Shown in pieces: positions 39,701 to 53,400 of a stretch of DNA of 64,000 nt. Position 1 is the stretch's first letter. Each line of letters opens with the position of its first letter. The notes below the pieces were generated by a model. The model ran no database searches. It saw only the letters and a program-made list of their open reading frames with translations, and was not told where the DNA came from. Both the position numbers and the translations under genes were made by a program. This stretch comes from Anagrus nilaparvatae. Taxonomy: Eukaryota > Arthropoda > Insecta > Hymenoptera > Mymaridae. The stretch spans positions 26,430,001 through 26,494,000 of the forward strand of contig JAKSXM010000137.1 in the NCBI GenBank assembly GCA_022575985.1, read 5' to 3'.

Positions 39701-40403
39701 ATTATATCCTAAAATTAATTCAAACACATTCACTTTTATTAAATCTAATTATACAAACGCTTATACACGAAGAATGATTTTATTATCTAAAATTTTATTT
39801 ATTTTTAAGGATCTTTATTATTATTTTTTAAGTGTCACAGTTATAGTTTCGTTTTTTTTTTGTTTTTTTTTTTAATTTGATTAAAATTTCTATTCTTTTC
39901 AATTCCGATTGTCATTAATATTTTCGTCTCTTTTTAAGACTAAATCGATGTAAGGTTTTCTATTTTACAATTTAATTAAAAATTCATTAAAATTAACAGC
40001 AAACAAATCAAAAATTATGATAAAACATACACACTGACCAAACTTTTTTACTTTCTTTTTCAATTTTTCTTTAATACTGTGATTTTTTAAAAGGAAGCAC
40101 ATTATTTTACCTTAAATGCCAATTTTAATTTTTAAACGTAACGAATCACAGCTCAACAAATTTTTTTAAACTAAATTTACCGATATTTAGAAACAAATTT
40201 TTTATTATATTAATCAATGATTTTACCTAAAACGTTTTTTTTTTATTTGTTATTTTGTTTAAAAAAGTACACTAAATTACAAAGATATAATTTTTTATTT
40301 ATTTATTGTATAGAGAAATATAAACGTTTGTATTATGATTATTTTTTAAAATATTTATTAGATGGAACACATAATAAAAAGCGTTTATTTTTATTCATTT
40401 TTA

Positions 40404-40443
<40 letters not shown>

Positions 40444-41910
40444 TAATTTCTCAGGCACTATGTGCTATTTTTTTTATTAATAATTAACATAATTTTTATT
40501 TTAATTATTCAGATTATTGCACTTTTTAGCATTAAATTTTAAAATTTTAAAGGCTGCGGTTAGTTTGGTGCCATTTGCTACGTTAATAAAAGAGTTTTAT
40601 AGAAGAAATTGCTGCTGCTTTAATTTTTAAACTACACTGAGAACAAAAAATTGTAAATTTACCATACTTTTTTGTTTACAAATTTTTAACATTTCCTTGG
40701 TAAATAGTAATTTTTATATAATAAAGTAACAACCTTTTCGACGTATAAAACTCATAATCAAGCTTTCCAAACGAGCACCAAGTTAGCAGCCCCCCCCCCC
40801 AATTTTTTAGCAATAAATTCCGCATTAATTAAAAATAACATCTAATCCTAAAAAACCAAATAAATTTTTTATTAAATTTATATCCTAACACATTAATATT
40901 AATTATATTAACTTGCAATTGAGTAATTATGCAATTATGCAATTGAATAATTTACAACTAATTTATTTTTGGATACTATTTTTTATATAACGAACGTTTC
41001 TTTTTTTTCAAATTCATACGATGCAATATGAGTCGTTGTCAGAGGAAATAATCTTTCATAAATTATTTCCATATTGTTTATATTTTGAGGTATTTTATAA
41101 ATTTTTTTGCAAAATATGATTTATTTAATATTCTACAATGATTATTAATATTTTTACGATACTTGCTATCTATTCGTGTTTAATTCAGTGAACTATTCTG
41201 TGATTCCGCAGAAAAAAGAATGTTTGATTTGATAGTAAAATGTTTTTTTTTTTGGTCATAAAGTATACTACTTGGATGGAATTTTATATTATTTTTTTTC
41301 AATGAATTTCTCATTAGTTGAATCTTGTAAATTTTTATTAATTTCAAAATTTTTTGGACGTATATCCTTATTGTTATTTATTTTCAAATTCTGTCTTTTT
41401 ATTATCTATTAAAAATTAAAAAAAAAAAATAATTTTTAATAATTTTCATTTCCCAGATATGTGAATCACCTACTCTTAATTTAAAACAATAGAAAATTCG
41501 ATTTATTTTTCTATAATTGGATGGATTAATTATACTATAAATAAATTTAATGAAATATTTTTTTGATAATGCAGACTGGATTTGATATTTTTTTAATAAA
41601 CAAAAGAAATAATATTTTAAACAGATATTTGCACAAAATTTGTACATTATTTTTTTTTCTTTTTTATTTTCATAATGAAATGTTATTTTCATAATAAAAA
41701 ATTGTTATATTTAAAAAAATATATTATTATATTTAAAAAAATTGGCTACGAATGTATTCATAAAACCCCATAGAGCAGCTTTCATTTTTATTTAATTGTT
41801 TTAAATATTTTGTCATTAACTAATATTCTTAAAAATTTTAGTATTTTTTTATTGTTGCACAATTACAATAAATTATTAAAGATTTTTTTAAAGCACTTTT
41901 ATTTACATAG
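36485..41910. other. AT-rich intergenic DNA with homopolymer runs
   Basis: No gene supported. A 25-base A run lies at 36738-36762, a ttattctttg triplication near 37055, GC-richer unexplained patches at 36840-37030 and 37600-37790, a 32-base T run at 40407-40438 and a C run near 40792. Open frames here are low-complexity. Confidence 0.45.
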
Positions 41911-42045
41911 GCGGGATTACGGGGGGGGGGGGGCATGGGGGGCACTTGCCCTCCCAATATTTCTGGATTACCATATAAAATACGCGTAAATTTATTTAAA
42001 TATACTGTTTTGCCCCCCCAAAAAATTTTCTGAAATCCCGCGCGT
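41911..42045. mobile_element. Short inverted-repeat remnant with G and C runs
   Basis: 'gcgggattacggggggggg' (41911) pairs with 'ccccccca...gaaatcccgcg' (to 42045). The pattern resembles the ends of hAT-type elements seen in many insects, but the match is too short to assign. Confidence 0.45.
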
Positions 42046-42489
42046 GTTTATTTATTTTACAGACTTCCTTGCTGTTAAAAAAATGCATATTGAAGCTAGA
42101 CCAAATGTTCCAAATTTTAATAGGGGATAAAGCATGGAAATAATAGCGAAATATTACCCCTTTCTTTCTGAAAATTCGGAACAGGTGCCCTTGCTTCATT
42201 TTTTCAATCATCGTTTTTCAGTCACTAAAATTTATAAAGGTTATATGGCTTTACAGGCTATGTGAATTTCATGAAAAATTAGTTTAGTTATCATACATGA
42301 ACGACATTTGAGGCATTATATAAAAACTGTGTTCTAAAAAGACCAGTATCAATAAATTCGATTAAATTCTGAGTTATATCGAAAAACTATCAGTTTATTT
42401 ATTTGGCCAATTACTCAATTTTCTTCTGTTTTTTAACATTTATTTGACTTTATTTATTGAATTGGAAAATGAAGCACAATACTCATTTA

Positions 42490-42741
42490 TATCGATATTA
42501 TGTATCAAATATCGAAATACTATATCGATATTCGAATATAAAATATCGAATTATATCGCCCCCTTCCAGCAATATTCTAGTACTACTTGACTGTTGACTG
42601 AAATATTCGAATTTTTGGCGTAAAATAATTTTCTCACTTGTTAGTTCGAAATTTGTTCAAAAAAGACAATCATTTTTGATTATTGAATGTTTTTATTTAA
42701 TTATATTTTGTCTACTTTCATACTTGTATGATATATCGATA
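42490..42741. promoter_or_regulatory. Cluster of three TATCGATA palindromes
   Basis: Exact TATCGATA occurs at 42490-42497, 42523-42530 and 42734-42741, with several partial 'atatcga' matches between. In Drosophila this 8-mer is the DNA-replication-related element bound by DREF. Whether it acts here is unknown, and no gene start is recognised nearby. Confidence 0.4.
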
Positions 42742-43094
42742 TGATTGATGTGTAATTGTATCCTTTTGAAAATCTTTCGATTCTCATTAAAAAATACTAT
42801 TTTTCAAAAATAAATAATTCTTATTTGTATTAAAATTGCGTTATTATTGCTTCACTTCAAGAAAAATTGTTTTCATTTTATGCTATACCTTTTCTCACCG
42901 TTTTTACAATAAAGGTTATCATTGAAAAAAAAAAGATTTTAAAGCTAACATTTATAATATATATTTTACAAAGAATGTAATAGCTAAGTGTATTCTTATT
43001 GGCGTGGTGCGTCTTTTATCACGTGGTACCTGAAATTTTTTTAAGGGCCGCGTTCAATGCAAATAGTATAGGAAAATTTTGTATTTCATACTTT

Positions 43095-43233
43095 AGGGAC
43101 ATTCTACAATCAACCGTCTTACGCGTGCGGAGTTGCGCAGTAAGTAATGCGCAGCTACACAAGGCCTTACGTGCTGCGCATTACTTACTGCGCAACTCCG
43201 CACGCGTTAAACGGTTGATTGTAGAATGTCCCT
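43095..43233. repeat. Near-perfect GC-rich hairpin, 61-bp stem
   Basis: Arms 43095-43155 and 43173-43233 pair over 61 bases with two mismatches and a 17-base loop. The stem has TGCGCA, GCGCAGTAAG and ACGCGTGCGG, far richer in G+C than its surroundings. Confidence 0.9.
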
Positions 43234-43256
43234 TATAAATATTAAGGACATGTTCG

Positions 43257-43596
43257 CTCGGTAAATCGAGCATAACCCCTAAAACTAATTTGAGCAGTAT
43301 ATTTGCTAAAAAAATGATTTTAAAGAAATTTTATGAGAAGAGGCACCTCAATAATAAAAAAATTTTGCAAAATTACAAGCTACAAAATGCTATATTTTCC
43401 AAAAAAGTCACTTTTTTCGTAAATTTATGAAAAAAGCAACTTTTTCGAAAAATAAAGCATTTTGCAGCTTGAGATTTTGTAAGTTAATTCATTTTTTTAT
43501 TATTGAGGTGTCTCTTCTCTTAAAATTTTGTTAAAATCATTTTTTGAGCAAATATACTGCTCAAATTGGTTTTAGGGGTTATGTTTGATTTACCGA
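43257..43596. repeat. Palindrome, 340 bp
   Basis: 'ctcggtaaatcgagcataacccctaaaac' (43257) pairs with 'ttttaggggttatgtttgatttaccgag' (to 43596), and pairing continues inward to a centre near 43425. Confidence 0.85.
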
Positions 43597-44289
43597 GTCG
43601 AAAATTTACCAAAAATTTGTATACCCAAAAGACAAAAACCTTTTAATAAACATTTTTTTAAATACAATAATAAGAATTAGGGCCTAATTTTTTATTTACA
43701 GCAAGTTTTTTTATGTTAAAAAGGTTACACCGACATAAAAAGAATACATACACCAAAGAAGATTCCCCTTCTTTTCTACTTCTTTGTACATACACATACA
43801 AAACCCTGTTCATTTTTATGTACTCTAAGCATGGAAATTTCGCATTTTAAAAATTATAAACAATAGAAAATCAGTTATTGCTGGTTTTTTATATTTGTTA
43901 ATAATATATTAAATCATTTATAACTTATTTTTTGCATTTTGTTTTGTTTAATTAAATTAAATATTAAAAATAAAAAAATTTCATATGAAAGTGTATACAT
44001 AGCGGATTTTTTAATCGGATTTTTTTGCCACCGCGAGCAGTATGATCGAATTCAATTCTCCTTCCACGTCCACGCACCACGCCAATACTATTGCATTCGG
44101 CTTGTGTAGTAGCCGAAAGCTGTGAATTCTGATTAGGTGGAAATAAATGATAGCAGCTTTCGACCGTTTAATATTCTTATCAGCATTATTTATTAATCAC
44201 AATAAAGATAGCAAGTTTTTTGTTTTAATAATTTTAAACATTAATTTAACATTTATCCTAATATTTTTTACCCTTGTTTATTTATTTAC

Positions 44290-44412
44290 CCGGGCAGAAA
44301 TCAAAACTGGCATGTTACGCGGCGCTTAATGGGACCAACTAGGGCTCTGCGACCTCTGCCTGGTCTATTGAAGCGCTGCGTGACGGCCCGGTACCAATTT
44401 CATTTCTAGCCG
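44290..44412. repeat. Small GC-rich foldback element, 123 bp
   Basis: 'ccgggcagaaatcaaaactgg' pairs with 'ccaatttcatttctagccgg', and 'gttacgcggcgcttaatggg' pairs with '...attgaagcgctgcgtgac'. It is a MITE-like hairpin with imperfect arms in an AT-rich setting. Confidence 0.65.
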
Positions 44413-47400
44413 GCCATAATTACTCTTATTATCAATACAAAGTACATTTATATAATTATTATTATTAATTTTTATTAACATATTGAGAAATTTCTCATTT
44501 TTTTCAAATTTATTTCTTATAATCAGCAGGGCATTCATTATTTTATAACCTCAAATTTCTAAAATTCTATATATTCTATACTTATACTTTTACCGTTTGA
44601 AAAAATGGAAGTATTTTAATTTATTTTTTTTTCGAACTTGTTATTTGTTTTTTGTAATTATTATTTTTTTTTTTGGATTTTTAAATTATTTTTTTTATCA
44701 TAAAGATCATATGTGAAATTACATAAATACGTGCTAATTTATACTACAGTTTATACTTATTTATTTGCCTTTTTTTTTCGTTTTTTAAAAAGAAATTTTT
44801 TTTAATTGGCTCAAAAATTGTATTTTTTTAAAAAATTAGTGAATGATTGATCCATATATCTTAATTATCTTAACAAATCACTATGTCACTATTATATAGT
44901 TCATATAAATGACATAGATGGCACAAAATACATCACATAGCATACTTTATTACTTTGAGGTTAATTTTAATATTCTAACCTCTAAAAATTCATTTCAATT
45001 TATTATATATTAAATATTTGTGTCCCATTATCGTTTTTTTATCTAAATTTTTTCCTTAAAAATACCTAAACATTTATTTTATAATAATTTTCGAAAGTAA
45101 AAATTGTGCCCCCATTATATTTCATTATTATAGGGTTTTATTTATACTCTTACATTATAAAAATTAAAAAACAAAAGGAACAGTATAGTATAATATTGAG
45201 CCTTTTTTTAAAAAATATTTATAATTACATTTAATTATTTTAACACACGAAGATTTTTTATTACATTTAATAATATCGATAATAGACTTTTACAAATAGG
45301 ATTCGTACATTTTTAACTTAACTAAATACATTTAATGCATACTTTTTATATAGGTTAGGTGTTTAATGTTAAATAGGCGCAAGAAAAAGCCACATTATTT
45401 TTTTATATTAAAAAAAAAAAAATGTATTAATATAATAATACATTTTTTTTAGAATTAATTCAGGGAATATAACCTTACATTTTATTTAAATAGGAATAAC
45501 CCATTAATTTGAGGAATTTTCCCATTTACTGTGTTTTAACATCAGGAAAATAATTCTTTTTTTGTTTATTTTTACTTATAAAAACCACAATTTTTTTTAA
45601 ATTGCAAATACTTACTTAGATCATACAAAATTAATGTATTTTTTTTTTTGACTTATTTTTTTTTTAATGCACACATTTTTTATATTACTTTAATTGATAA
45701 ATATGTATAAATTATTAGAATATATTATACTCAGCTTAAATTTAAATTTTTTTTGCTTTTTTTTTAAATATTTTTTTTTTTTTAATCTAAGTACATCAAA
45801 AAAATGAATTTTTATGAGTTTATGCTCATCGACAAGGAAATTTTTTAAAAATGAATTGATCGAACCCACAATATTTTATTATCATTGTAATTTAAAGGCT
45901 TTTATGTATTATTTGAACAAAAAAAGTAAGTTAATCGAATAGCAAAAAAAGGAAAAATTATTTATTGAATTGTCATGATTTTTCATTTATATATAGATAT
46001 GTTAATTTTGATATATAATTAATGTATTAAAAATTGACATGAATATGATTATTATAGATTTTTTTTTATAAAGCCTTTTGTTGTTACATTTTTGTGTGTG
46101 TTAGTAGTATATAAAATAATTAAAAAATAAAATATAATTACTTACTTTTTAACTACTTATTAATTTTTGATGCCTAACAATATAAAAGACTATAATATAA
46201 GGCTAAAAATTCCTATATCACAAGCACACAAACATTTTATTTTTTTGAAATTCTTTATTTATATAGGAGGCACACAAAATTGAGGCCTTTTTATTTTATT
46301 ATATTTTAAAATACTTAATTTTTTGGTAACTTAAATCTTATTTTATTATTAGCAAAAGAGAAAAAAAAATTTTAATGAGAGCATATGATTTTTTATCACC
46401 ATTTTTTATGCATCTTATTTAATAATACACTTATTAATGAACACTTTTTTATTTGATTCTTTCACACATATTAATAAAAGGCTTATAAATTACTTTACTT
46501 ACTTTTGGAATCATTCATTTTTACATTTCAAAAAGGAAGTTTATTATTTTCTCGTATGAAAATCATATTGGCAAAGAAATTTTCTTTTTTTATACATAAA
46601 AAAATATTTTTTAAAATCTGTTTTGTAAAAAACTTTCATACTAAAAACTCAAAAGACAGATTTTCATTAGAATATGTTTGTTAGTTGTATTAACATTTTG
46701 TTAAAAAAAAAATTATTTGGTGTTTTTTTTTTTTTGAAATTTTTTTTATTTTTTTTATTAATAATAATAATAATATATAATAAAGCAATATAATAACTAA
46801 TAATTAATTAATTAATTAATAACTAAATAAAATTAAAAATTAATAATAAAAAGTATATAATAATAATAATAATAATAATAAAACTTATAAAATAAAATAT
46901 AATTTTTTTTTTAAACTACTTAGGTACAGCTGCTTGATACTTAATGATCATATAATTAATATATCTTAAAATTAATAATTAATATAAAAGGAATATAAAG
47001 AAAAAAAATAATCATTTTTTTTTAAAACTCAAAATTTTAATTATAAATAAAAAATTCGTCATTCATTTATTATCTCTTTTTTTGTATACAAATAAAAATT
47101 TTTTGTTTTTCTGACGAGTTAAAAATTTATAATTTTTTGTACGCACATTTTTTCAAAAAAAAAAATAATAATAATAATAAATTGTTTAAAGATTAAAAAT
47201 TATAAAATACGTAAAAATTGGAACTAAAAAATGAAAATAATTTTTTTTTAAAATAATAATAAGAAGCACCCTAATATTTATTATTATTATTTTTTAATTT
47301 AAAAAAAATCATTAATTTATATTAACAAAATAAATTTAAATATTCAATGATATTTAATTTTACTTTTTATTTTTAAATTAATGAATCAGTCGATTCCGGT

Positions 47401-50400
47401 AACAAATATTAAATAATAATAATAACAATAATAATTCATTGTTTTATTTATTCTAATAAATTTTTTTTTTCAGAAAAATCAACCAAATTTTTGAGTTTCA
47501 TTAAATTAACTCCTCCAACAAAAAAAGTTTCATATATTTTATGGTGTTTAGTTTTTATAATATAAAAACAGCCTGTACACTGAAAGAAAATATTTTTGTT
47601 TAATTTTATAAGGCCTCATCAGATTTTTTAAAATTTGGTTGATTTATTAATTATTATTACTGTTGTTACCGTATCGTTTCTAGAAAAAAAATTATTGTTA
47701 TCATTATTATTTTTTTTTTATTTATAATGATTTTTATTTAATAATATATAATTTTTATTAAAGTTATCATCACCACTCATTTTTTAATTACTAATTATAT
47801 TTTTAACACAGTATACTCCTTAATAATTAATAATAATAATAATATTACACTTAATTATGATATAATAATTACTTTCCTATTATTTTTTTTTGTTTTTTTT
47901 TTATTTTTTATTTTATTGTATATTATTGTAAAATCATAGATATTTATTAATTATCATTATTTATTCTTTTGTTCTATGATTTTCAATATGATTTTTTTTT
48001 CTTTTTTGTACATAAAACATGTTATTTATTTTAATTACATGTTTAAATACAAATAAAATTAATAAGTATATTAAGGCCCTTTTTTAATAATATTTTGAGG
48101 TTATATTATCCCTTTGGACAGAAAAAAAACAATTTAAAGCGCCCTCTATACACATATACAATAATTTAATATAGCAATTTTCAACTGTCCCATTCGGAAT
48201 GGAAAATTAATTTAAAAAAAAAAAAAAATCATATTTTTTAATATGAAAAGGATCTCCTTTGGAAGCTTATAATTTCTTAATAATTATTTTTCCATTAATT
48301 ATAAAATCTAATAAATATTTATATAATTTGTGTATTTCTCAGAATAAAAAAATGGAAATGCAAAAAAAATATAACCTATAATTGTTAATAAAGGTACAAA
48401 CATACCGAAGTTTAAAAAAAAAGAGAAAAAAACTAACCATATTCCCCTAAATTATTCAAATTTATTAATACCTATTTTTTAATTGTAAAATATACACACA
48501 TAAATTTGAAAATTTATGCATATATATAAATCTAAGATTGCACAAAATGAGGTTTTTTTTAAAAATATTAATTACATATTAATTATTAAATATAGATATG
48601 CAAGTATCTGAGTTATTTTGAAGGCATACAACAAAACATTTTTTTTATTTAATCTTAGGTTAGGTTATAAATATATATAATATAATTGTATTATATTTAT
48701 TATATATATGTAGTACGAATGAGACTCTTGTTTTTTTAATTAATGGCTATACATTTATATTGTGTAATTTCTCATTTTAAATTTTTTGGCCAACATTTAA
48801 TCATATATTAATAAATATATATGATTTTATTTTTAATTTTATTGCTGTATATCTTCAGATTTTTGTACAAAATATCAAACACGTATTTAAAAGTAAAAAA
48901 TTTAATTTAATAAAATGGTTTTCGTGGTTTTTCAATTAAAAATGAGAATGTTACATTATAGGTTAGGAATGTTCAGGGAGAGGAAGCAATGAGATACACG
49001 AGTAAATATTAATTTATTACAGAACTATCATAAACTATATAATATAGGCTTTGTTCGTATTTAATATAGTTCGAATAGACTGCAAACGAATAATTTTAAA
49101 AAAAGCCTTTGGAATTGGATCTTACAATAAATTCACAATCATTTCATGAACACCCGCAAATAATTTCGCATATTTTTTGAGAGGGCGGTAAAATCGCTAG
49201 TTATCGTCGGTGCCACGAAACGATTAGTTTATCCCAGTGCTGCCACCTATTTTTTATCTTACACCGTAACTATACCTCATTTAATAATCACGAAGCTATA
49301 AAAAAATATTCTAAAATTAAACAAAATCATTGGGAAGTGGAAAAACTGATACAAAATCTGGCAGATGATACTGAAACTACTGGTTAATGCTTAACCTAAA
49401 AGAATTAACAAGTAATTTTTTTCAATTTAGTATCCTACAGTAGTCACAGAATCAACCACCAGATGTCGAATCAATAATTTTTCTCTCCTAAACGAAAAAT
49501 TTCAATTTTGAAATTAAAAGCAATTATTAATTAATAATTATTTGATTATAATCAAAGCATTGTGCGTAAAAACTAAGAACACGATTAATTTTTTTTGTTT
49601 AATAATTTTTTTTCATTCGTAAAAATTATATAAGTATAGGTAGTATTATTATTTTATTTATTTTTTTAAATACATTTATTACAATTATTATAGAAATGAT
49701 TATTAAAAATACTTAAATACTTTCACAAGGAGCTTCGTTTGCATTATTTAATTATATTTTTTTTTTTATTCTTATTAAATATATCTTTTTTTTTTAAATA
49801 ATATTATTAAGTAAAATATACAAGAGATATAAATTCCTCTTTTAATTTTTTTTTTCATTAATAAATTCTATAATTAATAAAAAAAAAGAAAAAAAAAACA
49901 TCGCATGACTCGAATGTTTTTAATTAATATCATTAGTTCTATGGCTTAAATACAGTCTTAATTTTTACAAGGTCTTTGCTTTTCTAAACTTTTTTTAAAT
50001 ATAATTTGCATTAATGGTAACGGAAAATACAATCTGACATCTTGTGGTTAGAGACATTTTACATGAGGGATGCCATTAACTTTTATTGGTAAATCACTAA
50101 ATTCCACCATTCCAGAGTACTAATACCCAAATTCAAGCCCAAGGTATTTTGTGAAAAGACTCGACAGATATCTTTACACTGACGGTAGATTTTCTTTCTC
50201 GGCCAATCAAATCTCGAGTTTTAGGGTCCGGTACAGTCACATACGACAAAATCTGCCAAATGATTGACCTAGAAGTGAATACTACCGACAGTGTAAAAAC
50301 AAATATCGAGAACTTTACTTAAACTATGCCGTACTAATTAAAGTCTTAGACAATATCCAAAATATCTATAACCACCAAATGCCGAATAGATTAATTCCAA

Positions 50401-53400
50401 CCAAAATATACACGCAAAAAAATAATTTAACATTATGTAAAAGACAGAAAAGCTAAACCATTTATTGTATTATTATTTATTTAATTAATTTTTAAATAAT
50501 ACAAAAAGAAAAAGATAAATTCTGATGAAGAATTTTGATCTTTAGTCCATTTTGTTTGTTTGTTTGTTTTTTGGTCTACGAAAGGTATATTTAACGACTT
50601 GGATAAGAAGAGAATATTATAGGTTATGTTTAGTTCTTCATAAGTTTATAATATAAATTTAATTTGTTCTCGTTGAAAATGTGCGTCGTGTCGATAGTTT
50701 TCTAACATATTTAATTAATAATTAATTATTCTATAAATTTTTTTCTGCTGATATTTTCTTTTTATTTACGAAATCATTCTATCACATTGTGCGACTAGTT
50801 GAGAACACCAACCCCATCCCAAAATATTTTTCATTTTTCAATTAAAAAAAAATAAAACCTTTTCTATTCTCTTCTTATTATTTTTAAGATCTATTTTAAT
50901 AAAACTAAATTATTTAACTTTAACGAGTATGATGACAGCCGAAGTTTTTTATATTATTTTTTAATATAATATTTATTACTAATTTAATTTCACTATATTT
51001 AAAAAAATTTTTTTTTGTTTTTTAATTAATTTATACAATCATCAAAGTCGTTAAAGAATTTTTTTTCTTTTTATTTTGCTATTTTATTTTAATTTTTTTT
51101 TTATTGTCAAGTCTTTTTAACATGATCATTTTGTCATGAATTTTGTTTTTATTTTTTTTTTTAACAATTATTTTATTTTATTTTTCAAACAATTTTATTT
51201 ATAATTAAAGAAATAATAATAATAATTAACCGTATAGATCAAAGAACAGTTGAAAATCGCACCCGTTTTGATTGGAACGTTTATATTTATATATTTTTAT
51301 AACACGCAATGCATATTTTACTTCTTCAGTGTTCATTTTTTAATTGGAAAAAACTATTATTTTGATTTTAATTTTATTTTATATACGAAAAAAGGTTATG
51401 TTTTACATTGATCGAACGTTCCCAAATTTCATGTTCGCTATTCCTTCCCCCCCACTCCCTATACTTTTTTTAATACACATGCGTTTTATTTAAACGTACG
51501 AGTACGTTTTAATTTTTTTCCCTAACAAATTCGCTTATTTATTACAACCTTATAACCTTAAAAATATTTCTATACCTATTTCAAAAAAAAAGAAAAAAAT
51601 ATAGCCTATTTGCTCACAACACAAATAATATGCATTATTTAATTTTTTGCATTTTTTTTATTAAAAATTATAGGTTATGTTACAAAAAAAAACATAATAT
51701 ATAGTAATGTCAATAGTAAAATAGTGACGTATTTTTAACATATAATAATATATAAATATAACCTAAAAAAACGACTTTTTAAAAGAATTGAAAAATAAAC
51801 AATGATTTTTGCATATATAAATATAACTTTTTTTTGCTTCTTTTGTGTTTGTTTTTAATAACAAAAAGCATTGATTTAAATTGCATTAAAAATTAATTTA
51901 GTACTTATTATTTATATATATATATTTAATACTCGCAATATTATTCCTATTATAAACGTAATTGGCATTCAATTTTTTTTTATCCACACTCGCAATTTCC
52001 ATTTATTCAATTATGTGTCAGACTGATTAGTTTTTTTTTTTTAATATTAAAATGTATAGTGACATATAAACATTATTTTATACGTTTAAGGTTATGTTTT
52101 GTTTTTGTTTTGTTTTTGTATACATATAGATGCGATTAAATATATTAATATTAAATATATATATATATTTATATAGAATATTTATTTTATTTTATTTTTT
52201 TTTTGTATTTTTTGTTTTTTATTTATTTAAAATGAAAAAAATTGTATATTATTCGTGCAATAATTAAGTTTTATTTATATACGATAAAATATATATTTTA
52301 ACAGGGATGTTGGCGTTTCACAGATTCGTTTAATATTTTATATGGAAAGAACACCGGTTTCACAATAATTATTTAAACAAAAAAGCATATTCATTTATAA
52401 CCCATCCATTTTTTTATTTTTTTTTTTTTTTTATTTCTAAGTAATGTATTACTTATTTTTATACTTAAATAGGATTTTTCTGTATTTTTTTTATTTTTTT
52501 TTATATTTTTTTTTATTTTTTTTTTTATTTTTTTTTAAATAAGTTTATTAAAGTAACAAAAAAAAAATTGAATATTATTCATATTATTGCAAAAATATTT
52601 TGTATATTTTGTTTCTAAATACAAAAACTTTGAATTTTTGCAACATTATTTTTCATTAAATATATAGTTTTTTTGACATTCTTAAAACTGTCCCTTAACC
52701 TCACTTTTAATAATTATAACCTTAAAAAATAAAAGACGCGTCACAGCTCAGTTCTCAAAATCGCATATACATACACATAAAATATTTTATTTATTTTTTT
52801 ATTTATAATATAAATAATCTATATTATTCAATAAATTAAAATTAATTAATATGTATATACGTTTTGGACGCATTAAAATACAATTATTTATTATTATTAA
52901 TATTCACATTCTTTTATACTTATTTATTAATTATTCTTAGAATTTACATATATAATACGCGCGCGATGTAGTAGTCGAGAAACATAAGTAAATATAATTA
53001 TTTTATTATTAATTAAATAGAGGTACTAAGAAGCTCGAAAGAAATATTTATATAGAACAAAATTAATAATAAAAAGAGTATATTATTTTTATTTTTTTAT
53101 TTATTATGATAGTTTATTTATTTAATTCGTATTATTATATATTTACTATTCGCTAATATAAAATTAATATTATTTATTTTTTTAAATTTAATTAATTTAA
53201 AAAAAAGGCGCCCCATTTTATTTATTTTTTAAAAAATTTTTTTTTCATTTAGTCATTACACAAAGTGACAAATTAAAATCCTAACCTTAAAAGATGATCA
53301 CATTTTGATATATATTTGACACGAATTTCGATGAACACCGTCGATCAGAGAAAAATCTTATTTAACTTAATATTATTTTATTGTTTTTTTTATAAATAAA

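Larger units (their letters stand above)
42997..44087. mobile_element. Composite non-autonomous element, 1.1 kb, with exact 16-bp terminal inverted repeats
   Basis: TATTGGCGTGGTGCGT (42997-43012) is the exact complement of 44072-44087. The ends read TA...TA, which would fit a TA target site. Two separate palindromes lie inside (43095-43233 and 43257-43596). The frame at 42999-43238 is an artefact of the first palindrome. Confidence 0.75.

Noticed and set aside
42999..43238. 79-residue + strand frame
   Set aside because: Created by the GC-rich hairpin; the two halves of the frame are complements.
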